Origin: Acetobacteraceae bacterium
GTDB taxonomy: Bacteria > Pseudomonadota > Alphaproteobacteria > Acetobacterales > Acetobacteraceae
Direction of reading: 5' to 3'
Assembly (NCBI GenBank): GCA_947475475.1
Contig: CANJOG010000147.1
Span: forward strand, 1-5,767
Length of the DNA: 5,767 nucleotides
Below the pieces are notes generated by a model. It saw only the letters and a list, made by a program, of their open reading frames with translations. It did not search any database and had not been told where the DNA came from. The translations under genes were made by a program, and so were the position numbers. This document shows positions 1 to 4,856 of the stretch, in pieces. Each line of letters opens with the position of its first letter. The stretch's first letter is position 1.

Positions 1-840
1 GAGAGCTTGCGAGGAATCGGACGCGTTGGTGCCGTGCAGATCATCGTCCGCCTCGGTGCCCTGCATCGGCAGGGTGATGCCGGAGACCGGCACATCAGTG
101 CCGCGCATGTTCGAGATGAACAGGCCGCTGTCATAGATATGATCGCCAGTGTCGGCGATGGCGATCTTCAGCGTGTTGAGGCCCTGGTGGACCGGCGCGA
201 AGACGGTCATGGGCGCGCTGACGCCGTCATATTCGATCGGCAGGGTGCTTGCCACGCCGGCGACGGCGATGCCGCCATAGCTCGCCGTGGTCAGATTGCC
301 GGTATTGTTGATGAAGTAGTTATTGGCGAGGTTGGAGCCGATGACGCTGAGCGGGGCGGCGGTGTCGTGGTTGAAATAGGCAACATTGACGCCGTTGACG
401 AAGATCGCGCCGATATCGACGAAGGCGTTCACCCATTCGGGGAATTCGTCGCTGCCGAAGACGATGTTGAAGGACACGCCCTTGATGGTGGGATCGGTGA
501 CGGTGAAGCTCACCGAAATCGAGGTCGCGTCGTAGCTGGTGGTGCGGAAGACCTTGTTGACCACGGCGTCGAGATCAGGATCGCCGGCCATGCCGATATC
601 GGCGCCGAAAAAGCCCGCGCTATTGAATGTGCCCGGCATGATGCCGGTGGTGAGCAGCAAGCCAGCGCCCTGGCCGAGCGCGAGACTGCCATCATACAGG
701 CCGATCGAATTGGCGCCGGCAATGACCGAGAGGGTGGACGCATCGAGGACGATGCCCGGTGCGCTCGTCAGCAGATTATCGGTGATGAGCGACGGGTTGA
801 GCAGAATGTCGGTCTTGGACAGCGACGTGAACACGGCCAT
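1..840 (-). CDS. Secreted choice-of-anchor-L domain protein, probably RTX/type I secreted (3' end beyond the window)
   Basis: This frame is open for 280 codons from ATG (838-840) to the left edge, so the C-terminus is missing. The protein matches the choice-of-anchor-L domain pattern: YDGS at residues 49-52, LLTTG at 62-66, GDPDLD at 86-91, FGSDEFPEWVN at 128-138 (family form FxFASEEYPEFVN), and NGVNVA at 149-154. Residues 261-280, GTEADDDLHGTNASD onward, resemble the entry into haemolysin-type Ca-binding repeats. The N-terminus (MAVFTSLSKTDILL) has no signal peptide, which fits type I secretion through a C-terminal signal; that signal lies outside the window, so secretion is inferred. A Shine-Dalgarno AGGGGGAT lies at 849-856. 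The leader carries the same promoter-like element as the ECF sigma gene. Anchor-L proteins are surface or secreted proteins of mostly unknown role; adhesion or biofilm function is a guess. Confidence 0.85.
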   Translation of the reverse strand, partial: MAVFTSLSKTDILLNPSLITDNLLTSAPGIVLDASTLSVIAGANSIGLYDGSLALGQGAGLLLTTGIMPGTFNSAGFFGADIGMAGDPDLDAVVNKVFRTTSYDATSISVSFTVTDPTIKGVSFNIVFGSDEFPEWVNAFVDIGAIFVNGVNVAYFNHDTAAPLSVIGSNLANNYFINNTGNLTTASYGGIAVAGVASTLPIEYDGVSAPMTVFAPVHQGLNTLKIAIADTGDHIYDSGLFISNMRGTDVPVSGITLPMQGTEADDDLHGTNASDSSQAL

Positions 841-898
841 TGGCGGCGATCCCCCTGATGATGGTCCTGAACAGCGTCATCGCTGCCTGGTCTGATGG

Positions 899-926
899 GG
901 TAACAGCCGTCGCGGCGATTTTTTCC
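899..926 (-). promoter_or_regulatory. Predicted ECF-type promoter of the anchor-L gene
   Basis: On the minus strand GGAAA (926-922), 17 bases, then GTTACC (904-899). The 12-mer CGGCTGTTACCC (909-898) is identical to one upstream of the ECF sigma gene. It ends 57 bases before this ATG and 58 before the sigma GTG. I read GGAAA as the -35 and GTTACC as the -10 of an ECF promoter. A7-G-T7 tracts just upstream (927-941) could act as an UP element or a bend. The pattern is seen directly; its role is inferred. Confidence 0.6.
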
Positions 927-981
927 AAAAAAACTTTTTTTACTACATATGGAATATAGACACCTTAAGAAAAAGGCATCG

Positions 982-1004
982 TTCCGGTATTCCGTGATAC
1001 GGAA
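982..1004. promoter_or_regulatory. Imperfect dyad, possible operator
   Basis: TTCCGGTAT (982-990) and ATACGGAA (997-1004) are inverted copies apart from one extra G, separated by six bases. The dyad lies about 55 bases upstream of the predicted -35 of the anchor-L gene, where an activator or repressor could bind. No regulator family is recognised from the site. Confidence 0.3.
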
Positions 1005-1036
1005 ACCGAAACGACATAGCGCATTAATCGCTCATG

Positions 1037-1070
1037 CCACCAAGGGCCGAGCCGATCTGGGCCTTGGTGG
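1037..1070. other. Stem-loop with 9-bp perfect arms
   Basis: CCACCAAGG (1037-1045) pairs with CCTTGGTGG (1062-1070) around a 16-base loop. No T-run follows on either strand, so it is not a clear terminator. It lies in the 361-base stretch between the anti-sigma gene and the anchor-L gene. It could be a structured 3' end of the sigma operon transcript or part of a small RNA. Confidence 0.35.
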
Positions 1071-1137
1071 CTTGGGACCAGGGTTGTCTGGCGGATGGGC
1101 CGTTTTGGTGTAGGGGCGGAGCCGTTTTGGCTGCCCT

Positions 1138-1170
1138 CACGCGGGCGCAACGGCCCGCGTGGTTTGTTCT
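1138..1170. terminator. Strong GC-rich hairpin downstream of the anti-sigma gene
   Basis: CACGCGGGC (1138-1146) pairs perfectly with GCCCGCGTG (1153-1161) around a six-base loop, 41 bases past the anti-sigma stop. It is the natural terminator candidate for the ECF sigma/anti-sigma operon. The T-rich flank (GTTTGTTCT, 1162-1170) is on the plus-strand side, however, so as an intrinsic terminator it would work better for plus-strand transcription. Confidence 0.45.
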
Positions 1171-1201
1171 GGGTGCGGCTGGCGCCGCCCGGCGTGGCGG
1201 C

Positions 1202-2002
1202 TTAGCCGCGCGCGAGCAGTTCCGGCAGGGTGCGGGCCAGCGTGCCCAGATTGCGGTTCGACGCGGGGCCGACCACGACGAAAGCATGCTTGCCCTCGCC
1301 ACGGCCAAACATGGTCAGGTCGCCGTCATCCTTCTGAACCATGTCCGCGCCCAGATGCCCGTCGGTGAGCGCGATGCAGAGCGCGACCGGTTTGCCGTCC
1401 GGCCCGGTATAGATGAGCTGGGCGACCGGCTTGCGATCGACGGCGAGCAGGCGGCCGCCTTCGAAATGCAGGTCGAAGGATTTCAGATCCGGCACCTTGA
1501 AGGCGTATTCCACGCGCGAGCCGAGCCAGGATTCCAGATGCGCGCGGCGCGACGCCGGCACTTCCACCAGATGCTCGGTCTCGGCGGCAAAGACACCGTG
1601 GTAGTCGGCGATTTCATCGAGAATATGTTCAACGGCGGCGTGCTGGGCATTGGCGGGCGATGCTGGAAGCTTCACGATATTGGCGGCGCCGAAGATGAAG
1701 CCGGCCACCGCGGCGGCGGCGGCGATGCCGCCCCAGGAGCGCGTGCCGATGCGGCGCGAGAATGCGGGCCGTGCATGGGTGAGCCGGATGACACGGGCGG
1801 CGAGCAGCGCGGGGACGGCGAGTTGTTCCGGGCTTGACAGCGCCTGACGCAGCAGCTCGGCGCTGTGGCGGAAGGCATCGGCGCGGGCGGCCAGAGCGGG
1901 ATCTTGGGCGATCTGCTCGGCGACCAGATGGGTGGTCAATGCGTCGAGTTCGCCATCGGCGAAGGCGACCAGCAGTGTGTCGTCAATGGTGAGCGATGCC
2001 AT
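1202..2002 (-). CDS. Membrane-anchored anti-sigma factor (COG5662/RsiW-like)
   Basis: A 266-residue protein translated from ATG at 2000-2002, one base after the sigma stop codon (TAA-A-ATG), so translation is very probably coupled. It would bind and hold the co-encoded ECF sigma factor until a signal releases it. Residues 5-55 form the cytoplasmic anti-sigma region (LLVAFADGELD, DPALAARADAFR). One hydrophobic segment at about 90-110 (WGGIAAAAAVAGFIFG) predicts an inner-membrane anchor. Residues 111-266 would be periplasmic and contain the GGRLL, AQLIYTGPDGKPVAL and AFVVVG stretches I associate with alphaproteobacterial COG5662 anti-sigma factors. It lacks the zinc motif HxxxCxxC and has no cysteine in the N-terminal domain, so it should not be a zinc/redox ZAS-type sensor. 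The longer reading frame back to 2077 would overlap the sigma gene and is not preferred. Confidence 0.85.
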   Translation of the reverse strand: MASLTIDDTLLVAFADGELDALTTHLVAEQIAQDPALAARADAFRHSAELLRQALSSPEQLAVPALLAARVIRLTHARPAFSRRIGTRSWGGIAAAAAVAGFIFGAANIVKLPASPANAQHAAVEHILDEIADYHGVFAAETEHLVEVPASRRAHLESWLGSRVEYAFKVPDLKSFDLHFEGGRLLAVDRKPVAQLIYTGPDGKPVALCIALTDGHLGADMVQKDDGDLTMFGRGEGKHAFVVVGPASNRNLGTLARTLPELLARG

Positions 2003-2003
2003 T

Positions 2004-2552
2004 TTAGTCTCGCTTCCAACGCAGCTTGGTGACGTTATCTTCGGCCGGCCTCTGGGAGGACGCCGATTGGCGATCAATCAGGGCCTGGCGGCCGCGGGCG
2101 ATGCGGCTGACCACTGTGCCCATGGGGAGGTCGAGCAATTCGGCGGCCTCCTTATAGGAATAGCCCTCGACGCAAACCAGAAGCAACGCTTCCTGTTGCG
2201 CCTGCGGCAGCCCGGCGAAAGTGGCGCGAACTTCATCGAGGGTCAGTTTGGCTTCCATGGCGGATGCGCCATCGAGGCCGCGCGGATCGGCATGGTCGTC
2301 GAGCGAGTCCATCTGGCGGATGCGCGCGGATTTAAGGCTGTTCAGCCAGACCGACTTGATGATCTGGAACACCCAGCGATCGAGCCGCGTGCCGTCTTCC
2401 CATTGCTCGCGGCGTTCCAGTGCGCGGGCGACGGAGCCCTGCACCAGATCGTCGGCGGCGTCGGCCGAACGCGTCAGCACCAGCGCGAAACGGCGCAGGC
2501 GCGGCAGAAGCTCGACAAGCTGCCGTCCCAGTTCGTGATGTCCGATCGTCAC
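2004..2552 (-). CDS. ECF-family RNA polymerase sigma-70 factor
   Basis: A 182-residue protein, normal length for an ECF (group 4) sigma factor, which directs RNA polymerase to a small stress or envelope regulon. Region 2 covers residues 13-80, with DAADDLVQ at 31-38 and RLDRWVFQIIKSVWLNSLKS at 56-75. Region 4 covers about 108-160 (LPQAQQEALLLVCVEGYSY), with the helix-turn-helix at KEAAELLDLPMGTVVSRIARG. There is no C-terminal sensor extension, so control should come from the anti-sigma factor encoded one base downstream. The start is GTG (2552-2550); an in-frame stop at 2567-2565 excludes a longer form and no other start fits. The best Shine-Dalgarno (GGAG, 2572-2569) is nearer to an out-of-frame ATG at 2560. 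The leader carries a promoter motif shared with the anchor-L gene, suggesting autoregulation. I cannot assign the ECF subgroup. Confidence 0.93.
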   Translation of the reverse strand: MTIGHHELGRQLVELLPRLRRFALVLTRSADAADDLVQGSVARALERREQWEDGTRLDRWVFQIIKSVWLNSLKSARIRQMDSLDDHADPRGLDGASAMEAKLTLDEVRATFAGLPQAQQEALLLVCVEGYSYKEAAELLDLPMGTVVSRIARGRQALIDRQSASSQRPAEDNVTKLRWKRD

Positions 2553-2560
2553 GCGATCAT
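2549..2560 (-). other. Three-codon mini-ORF overlapping the sigma start codon
   Basis: On the minus strand ATG-ATC-GCG-TGA ends in a TGA that overlaps the sigma GTG (GTGA). The Shine-Dalgarno GGAG (2572-2569) is eight bases from this ATG, ideal spacing, but 16 bases from the GTG. Termination followed by reinitiation could therefore set sigma translation. It is short enough to be chance. Confidence 0.25.
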
Positions 2561-2574
2561 GCGCCTAACTCCAG

Positions 2575-2590
2575 CCGGGGCTAAACCCGG
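2575..2590 (-). other. Small hairpin in the sigma gene leader
   Basis: On the minus strand CCGGG (2590-2586), loop TTTAGC, then CCCGG (2579-2575). This five-base-pair stem ends just before the GGAG ribosome-binding site of the sigma gene and could tune translation. The stem is short, so support is modest. Confidence 0.25.
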
Positions 2591-2611
2591 ACTATGTCTG
2601 TCTCTGTGACG

Positions 2612-2640
2612 GGTAACAGCCGAGGCAGGGATTCTTATCC
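2612..2640 (-). promoter_or_regulatory. Predicted ECF-type promoter of the sigma operon (autoregulation)
   Basis: On the minus strand GGATA (2640-2636), 18 bases, then GTTACC (2617-2612), 59 bases before the GTG start. Aligned with the anchor-L leader from TGGA to CCC, 25 of 30 positions match with one gap, including the 12-mer CGGCTGTTACCC. ECF sigma factors commonly transcribe their own gene, so this is the most likely self-recognition site. The similarity is seen directly; the promoter function is inferred. Confidence 0.6.
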
Positions 2641-2647
2641 ATGCCAA

Positions 2648-2663
2648 GGGCGATTTCCCGCCC
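2648..2663 (-). terminator. Weak hairpin after the S24 repressor gene
   Basis: On the minus strand GGGCG (2663-2659), loop GGAAAT, then CGCCC (2652-2648), beginning six bases after the repressor stop codon. The five-base-pair GC stem is followed only by TTGG rather than a T-run, so it is a poor intrinsic terminator. Read-through into the sigma operon is possible. Confidence 0.25.
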
Positions 2664-2668
2664 GATCT

Positions 2669-3313
2669 CTACTGGCTGGCCCAGATGATGCGGTGCATCC
2701 AGGTGACCTCGTTGAGTTCGAAGCTGTAATCCTCATGCAGCGGGTTGAGGCTTTTCAGGTCGATGCGGCGGGCGGAGCGGCGGTTGAGCTGCTTGGCCAT
2801 CACCTGGCCCTCGGTGGTGCGGACTACCACGCGGTCGCCGCGGCGGATCGGGGCGGCGGGCGAGACGATGACGAGATCGCCGTCGCGGAACACCGGCTCC
2901 ATCGAATCGCCCGAGATTTCAAGCGCATAGGCATTGGCGTCGGCGATTTCCGGCATCGAGACCTCATCCCAGCCGCCGCCGACGGGGAAGCCGCCATCGT
3001 CGAAATAGCCCTCGCCGCCGGCCTGGGCCATGCCGATCAGGGGGACGCGGCGGACGGCGGGCTGGCGCGAGCTGGTGAGCGCGCGGGCGCCGGAGACGAG
3101 AGCGGTGAAATCCTCCAGCGTGGCGCCGGTGGCGAGCAGCACCTTGGCCAGGCTCTCCGTGCTCGGCCAGCGGGCGCGGCCGTCCGGCATGCGGCGCTTG
3201 GAGGGGTTGAAGGTGGTGGCATCCAGACCGGCGCGGCGGGCAAGGCCGGAGGGGGAGAGGCCGTTCTCGGCGGCGAGGGTGTCGAGCGCGCGCCAGACGT
3301 CGTCATGTTTCAT
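2669..3313 (-). CDS. XRE-family helix-turn-helix / S24 LexA-like self-cleaving transcriptional regulator
   Basis: A 214-residue protein. Residues 4-73 form a helix-turn-helix domain (GLSPSGLARRAGLDATTFNP, then RWPSTESLAKVL). Residues 90-214 form an S24 peptidase domain: putative cleavage bond Ala98-Gly99 (AQAGGEGYF), nucleophile Ser137 in SGDSMEP, general-base Lys174 in VMAKQL. The Ser-Lys spacing of 37 equals that of E. coli LexA (Ser119-Lys156), so the catalytic site looks intact. Such regulators repress their targets until RecA filaments trigger self-cleavage, so a DNA-damage role is likely. It resembles chromosomal alphaproteobacterial C1/S24 regulators, and no phage genes are nearby. It is divergent from the SOS-box gene at 3537. 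The ATG (3313-3311) has no visible Shine-Dalgarno; the leader just before it is CCAGCACCCTCACC, so translation may be weak or leaderless. This is not the housekeeping LexA, which begins differently. Confidence 0.9.
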   Translation of the reverse strand: MKHDDVWRALDTLAAENGLSPSGLARRAGLDATTFNPSKRRMPDGRARWPSTESLAKVLLATGATLEDFTALVSGARALTSSRQPAVRRVPLIGMAQAGGEGYFDDGGFPVGGGWDEVSMPEIADANAYALEISGDSMEPVFRDGDLVIVSPAAPIRRGDRVVVRTTEGQVMAKQLNRRSARRIDLKSLNPLHEDYSFELNEVTWMHRIIWASQ

Positions 3314-3409
3314 GGTGAGGGTGCTGGTTGGTGTTTGGTTTGGGATTCAGTGGCTTGGTGATGACGGTGGAAGCGGGGTGTGAAGACCCTGTTGCGGCGC
3401 ACAGTGCCG

Positions 3410-3476
3410 TAGGAATCATTTTCGCGCAATTAGGAATTTTTACTTGAGATTCGGCGCGGCTGCACTTGTCTTCCTA
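3410..3476. promoter_or_regulatory. Three TAGGAA copies in the divergent control region, operator candidates
   Basis: TAGGAAT occurs at 3410-3416 and 3431-3437, exactly 21 bases (about two helical turns) apart. An inverted TAGGAA (TTCCTA) lies at 3471-3476, against the -35 of the plus-strand gene. The spacing and position suit cooperative binding by a dimeric repressor, most simply the adjacent S24 protein. The assignment to that protein is a guess. Confidence 0.35.
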
Positions 3477-3494
3477 TGCAACCTCTGGTTTTAT
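3466..3494 (+). promoter_or_regulatory. Sigma-70-type promoter of the small SOS-box gene
   Basis: TTGTCT (3466-3471), a 17-base spacer, then TTTTAT (3489-3494). Each hexamer matches four of six consensus positions and the spacing is optimal. The surroundings are the most A/T-rich near this gene. The transcript would start within or just after the SOS box. Confidence 0.5.
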
Positions 3495-3509
3495 GTTCTT
3501 GTTGTGTTC
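3495..3509 (+). promoter_or_regulatory. LexA (SOS) box, GTTC-N7-GTTC
   Basis: GTTC (3495-3498), seven bases (TTGTTGT), GTTC (3506-3509): a perfect match to the direct-repeat LexA operator of Alphaproteobacteria. It directly abuts the predicted -10 and lies 27 bases before the ATG of the downstream gene, where LexA would block transcription. Confidence 0.75.
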
Positions 3510-3536
3510 TTGAAAGACGTGTGTAGGGAGGCGGCG

Positions 3537-3932
3537 ATGCAGGCAATTGCGCTCAGGCTGGTCCGGCGGGAGACGATGGACGACGCCGAACCTCCCCATG
3601 CTGCCAGGCACATCCCTGGCGAGTCGTTTCGCGGCGCCGAGGAGGCCTGGTTCTGGACCATGGGGGCGCTGGCGGCGCGGCGGGAGGGGCGGCGGTCCCG
3701 CGGGGTGGGCGTGGTGCGCCCCTGCGAGCCGGATGATGTCGTGTGCTGCCTGGACCGGCTCTACAAGCTCGGGAAAATCCGGCTTGCCCATGCCCGCGTG
3801 CTGCGCGCCTGGGGCGAACGGGGCGAGCGGCCCGATCCGCGCGTGGCGGCGGAGCGGGCGGAGGCGGCGTTGTGGGATGAGGCGCTTGCGCGGCTCGACT
3901 GGCTGCGGCGGGTGAAGGGGATTGTGGGGTAG
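3537..3932 (+). CDS. Small hypothetical protein, predicted SOS-inducible
   Basis: I do not recognise a function. The 131-residue protein starts at ATG 3537, five bases after a strong Shine-Dalgarno AGGGAGG (3525-3531). Visible blocks are FRGAEEAWFWTMGALAARREG (residues 31-51, an aromatic-rich helix), RPCEPDDVVCCLDRLYKLGK (61-80), AHARVLRAWGERG (84-96) and LDWLRRVKGIV (120-130). It is charged, arginine-rich, and has no signal peptide or membrane segment, so it is probably cytoplasmic. From memory, similar short uncharacterised proteins occur in Acetobacteraceae and relatives; I cannot check this. A perfect alphaproteobacterial LexA box overlaps its promoter region, and it is divergent from a LexA-like S24 repressor, so DNA-damage control is the strongest hint to its role. 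The RLYKLGKI and AHARVL stretches could be nucleic-acid-binding helices, but this is speculative. A longer form from TTG at 3444 would code through the promoter and SOS box and is rejected. Confidence 0.8.
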   Translation: MQAIALRLVRRETMDDAEPPHAARHIPGESFRGAEEAWFWTMGALAARREGRRSRGVGVVRPCEPDDVVCCLDRLYKLGKIRLAHARVLRAWGERGERPDPRVAAERAEAALWDEALARLDWLRRVKGIVG

Positions 3933-3963
3933 GCGGCGGGAATCGGCGGGTTTGCCAGGTTGG

Positions 3964-3991
3964 GGATATTGCCAATCGGCAGTGAGTTACC
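3964..3991 (+). promoter_or_regulatory. Possible third ECF-type promoter, ahead of the PEP-CTERM gene
   Basis: GGATA (3964-3968), 17 bases, then GTTACC (3986-3991). Element and spacing match the anchor-L promoter, but the bases between do not. GTTACC ends 17 bases before the chosen ATG (4009), giving a very short leader, or 53 bases before the alternative ATG at 4045, close to the 58-59 seen at the other two genes. Confidence 0.4.
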
Positions 3992-3998
3992 TAACGAC

Positions 3999-4008
3999 GG
4001 GGGGAGAG
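3999..4008 (+). promoter_or_regulatory. Purine-rich ribosome-binding site that decides the PEP-CTERM start
   Basis: GGGGGGAGAG ends directly before ATG 4009 and is a far better Shine-Dalgarno than anything before the alternative ATGs at 4045 and 4048, which have only GAAAG. This favours 4009. Confidence 0.55.
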
Positions 4009-4776
4009 ATGACGATACGCTGTCCAGCCGTGAAAGACGCCCGCATGATGTTGCGCCGACCCATTGGACTTGCGGCCGCCGTGCTGGTGGCGGGGCTTGC
4101 GACCCAGGCGGCTCCGGCGTCGGCGGCGAGCATTTCCTATAATGCGGGACTGGGAAGTCTGCCGGAGGCGCAAGGCTGGACCTTTATCCAGGATGGCGCG
4201 TCGGTGCCGGCGCCCAGTGTCAGCGGTGGCGTGCTGTCGCAGGGCCTGACGGATTTTTCCGGCCATCAATACTGGTCCAATGAGGGGCTCAGTTTCGATT
4301 TCGCCACCGGGCCGGTGCATCTGCAGGCACGGCTGCGCATCGATTATGCGAGTTTCCACAGTTTTCCGCGCGGTGGGTATAATTTCGGCCTGGTGGATAC
4401 CGCCGGACGATTTGCCTCGGTGAATATCACCAACTCAGTGGTGTTTCTCGGCAATGACCAGCTCACCAGCATGTCGGGTTTCGGCAGCGTGGATACCACC
4501 AATGCATTTCACGATTTCGATTTTATCGTTGGCGCGACAGGGATGAGCCTGTCGGTTGATGGGCAGGAACTGGCCACGCTGGGGCTTGGCGGGACGGTCT
4601 CGTCGGGGCCGTCGGTCTATTTCGGCGATGCGACAATCCTGGGCAATAACCAGTCCCAGTTGATGTCGCTGAGCGTGACGACGGACACTATTCCGGAGCC
4701 GGCGACGCTGGCGTTGGGCGCGATCGCGATGGCCGGGTTGATCGTGGCGCGGCGGCGGCGGCGCCTGGTGGGCTGA
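4009..4776 (+). CDS. PEP-CTERM sorting-domain surface protein (exosortase substrate)
   Basis: A 255-residue exported protein. The N-terminus has a signal peptide: basic MLRRP (14-18), hydrophobic LAAAVLVAGLA (21-31), and a likely signal peptidase site after APASAA (about residue 40). The C-terminus is a textbook PEP-CTERM tripartite signal: PEP (229-231), the hydrophobic stretch ATLALGAIAMAGLIVA, then RRRRR (248-252). Exosortase (EpsH) recognises such tails, and substrates are usually linked to exopolysaccharide or biofilm matrix. The core (about 41-225) is rich in Gly, Ser, Phe and beta-forming residues (SFDFATGPVHLQARLRIDY, FHDFDFIVGATGMSLSVDG), suggesting a LamG/concanavalin-like jelly roll; that fold is an inference and no catalytic motif is seen. 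No exosortase gene lies in the window. An alternative start at 4045 or 4048 would give a more usual, shorter signal peptide. It is convergent with the methyltransferase gene. Confidence 0.88.
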   Translation: MTIRCPAVKDARMMLRRPIGLAAAVLVAGLATQAAPASAASISYNAGLGSLPEAQGWTFIQDGASVPAPSVSGGVLSQGLTDFSGHQYWSNEGLSFDFATGPVHLQARLRIDYASFHSFPRGGYNFGLVDTAGRFASVNITNSVVFLGNDQLTSMSGFGSVDTTNAFHDFDFIVGATGMSLSVDGQELATLGLGGTVSSGPSVYFGDATILGNNQSQLMSLSVTTDTIPEPATLALGAIAMAGLIVARRRRRLVG

Positions 4777-4808
4777 GGCAACAGTCAGCGCGCTTGTGCC
4801 GGCCCCGC

Positions 4809-4856
4809 CTGGCTTGGCCCGGCTGGCTTGGCCCGGCTGGCTTGGCCTGGCTTGGC
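4809..4856. repeat. Short tandem repeat, 14-bp and 10-bp units
   Basis: Two perfect copies of CTGGCTTGGCCCGG (4809-4822, 4823-4836) are followed by two of its first ten bases, CTGGCTTGGC (4837-4846, 4847-4856). Degenerate relatives (GGCTCAGTTTGGCTCGGCT) continue to about 4876. It fills the gap between two convergent genes. It is not self-complementary enough to be a clear terminator, and I see no other terminator there. Confidence 0.8.

Noticed and set aside
7..858. Long plus-strand open frame opposite the anchor-L gene
   Set aside because: It mirrors a minus-strand frame with clear domain motifs, its protein is a low-complexity Asp/Gly/Arg mix, and it has no convincing ribosome-binding site. 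It is an antisense shadow in GC-rich DNA.
1034..1837. Plus-strand open frame opposite the anti-sigma gene
   Set aside because: No domain resemblance. It runs through the hairpins and is explained as the antisense of the anti-sigma gene. The same reasoning removes the plus frames at 1932-2609 and 2594-3361.
2003..2077. 25-residue N-terminal extension of the anti-sigma factor
   Set aside because: It would overlap the conserved sigma coding end, and the extra residues are basic and unlike the family. ATG 2002 directly after the sigma stop is the natural start.
3444..3536. 31-residue hydrophobic N-terminal extension of the SOS-box gene
   Set aside because: It would start at TTG and read through the promoter and LexA box; ATG 3537 has an excellent Shine-Dalgarno. 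The apparent membrane helix comes from translating A/T-rich promoter DNA.
2669..3932. Prophage immunity region
   Set aside because: The S24 repressor resembles phage C1 proteins, but there is no integrase, Cro-like gene, attachment site or structural gene nearby, and similar chromosomal regulators are common in Alphaproteobacteria.
4809..4856. CRISPR-like array
   Set aside because: The units are 10-14 bases and directly abutting with no unique spacers, so it is a simple tandem repeat.
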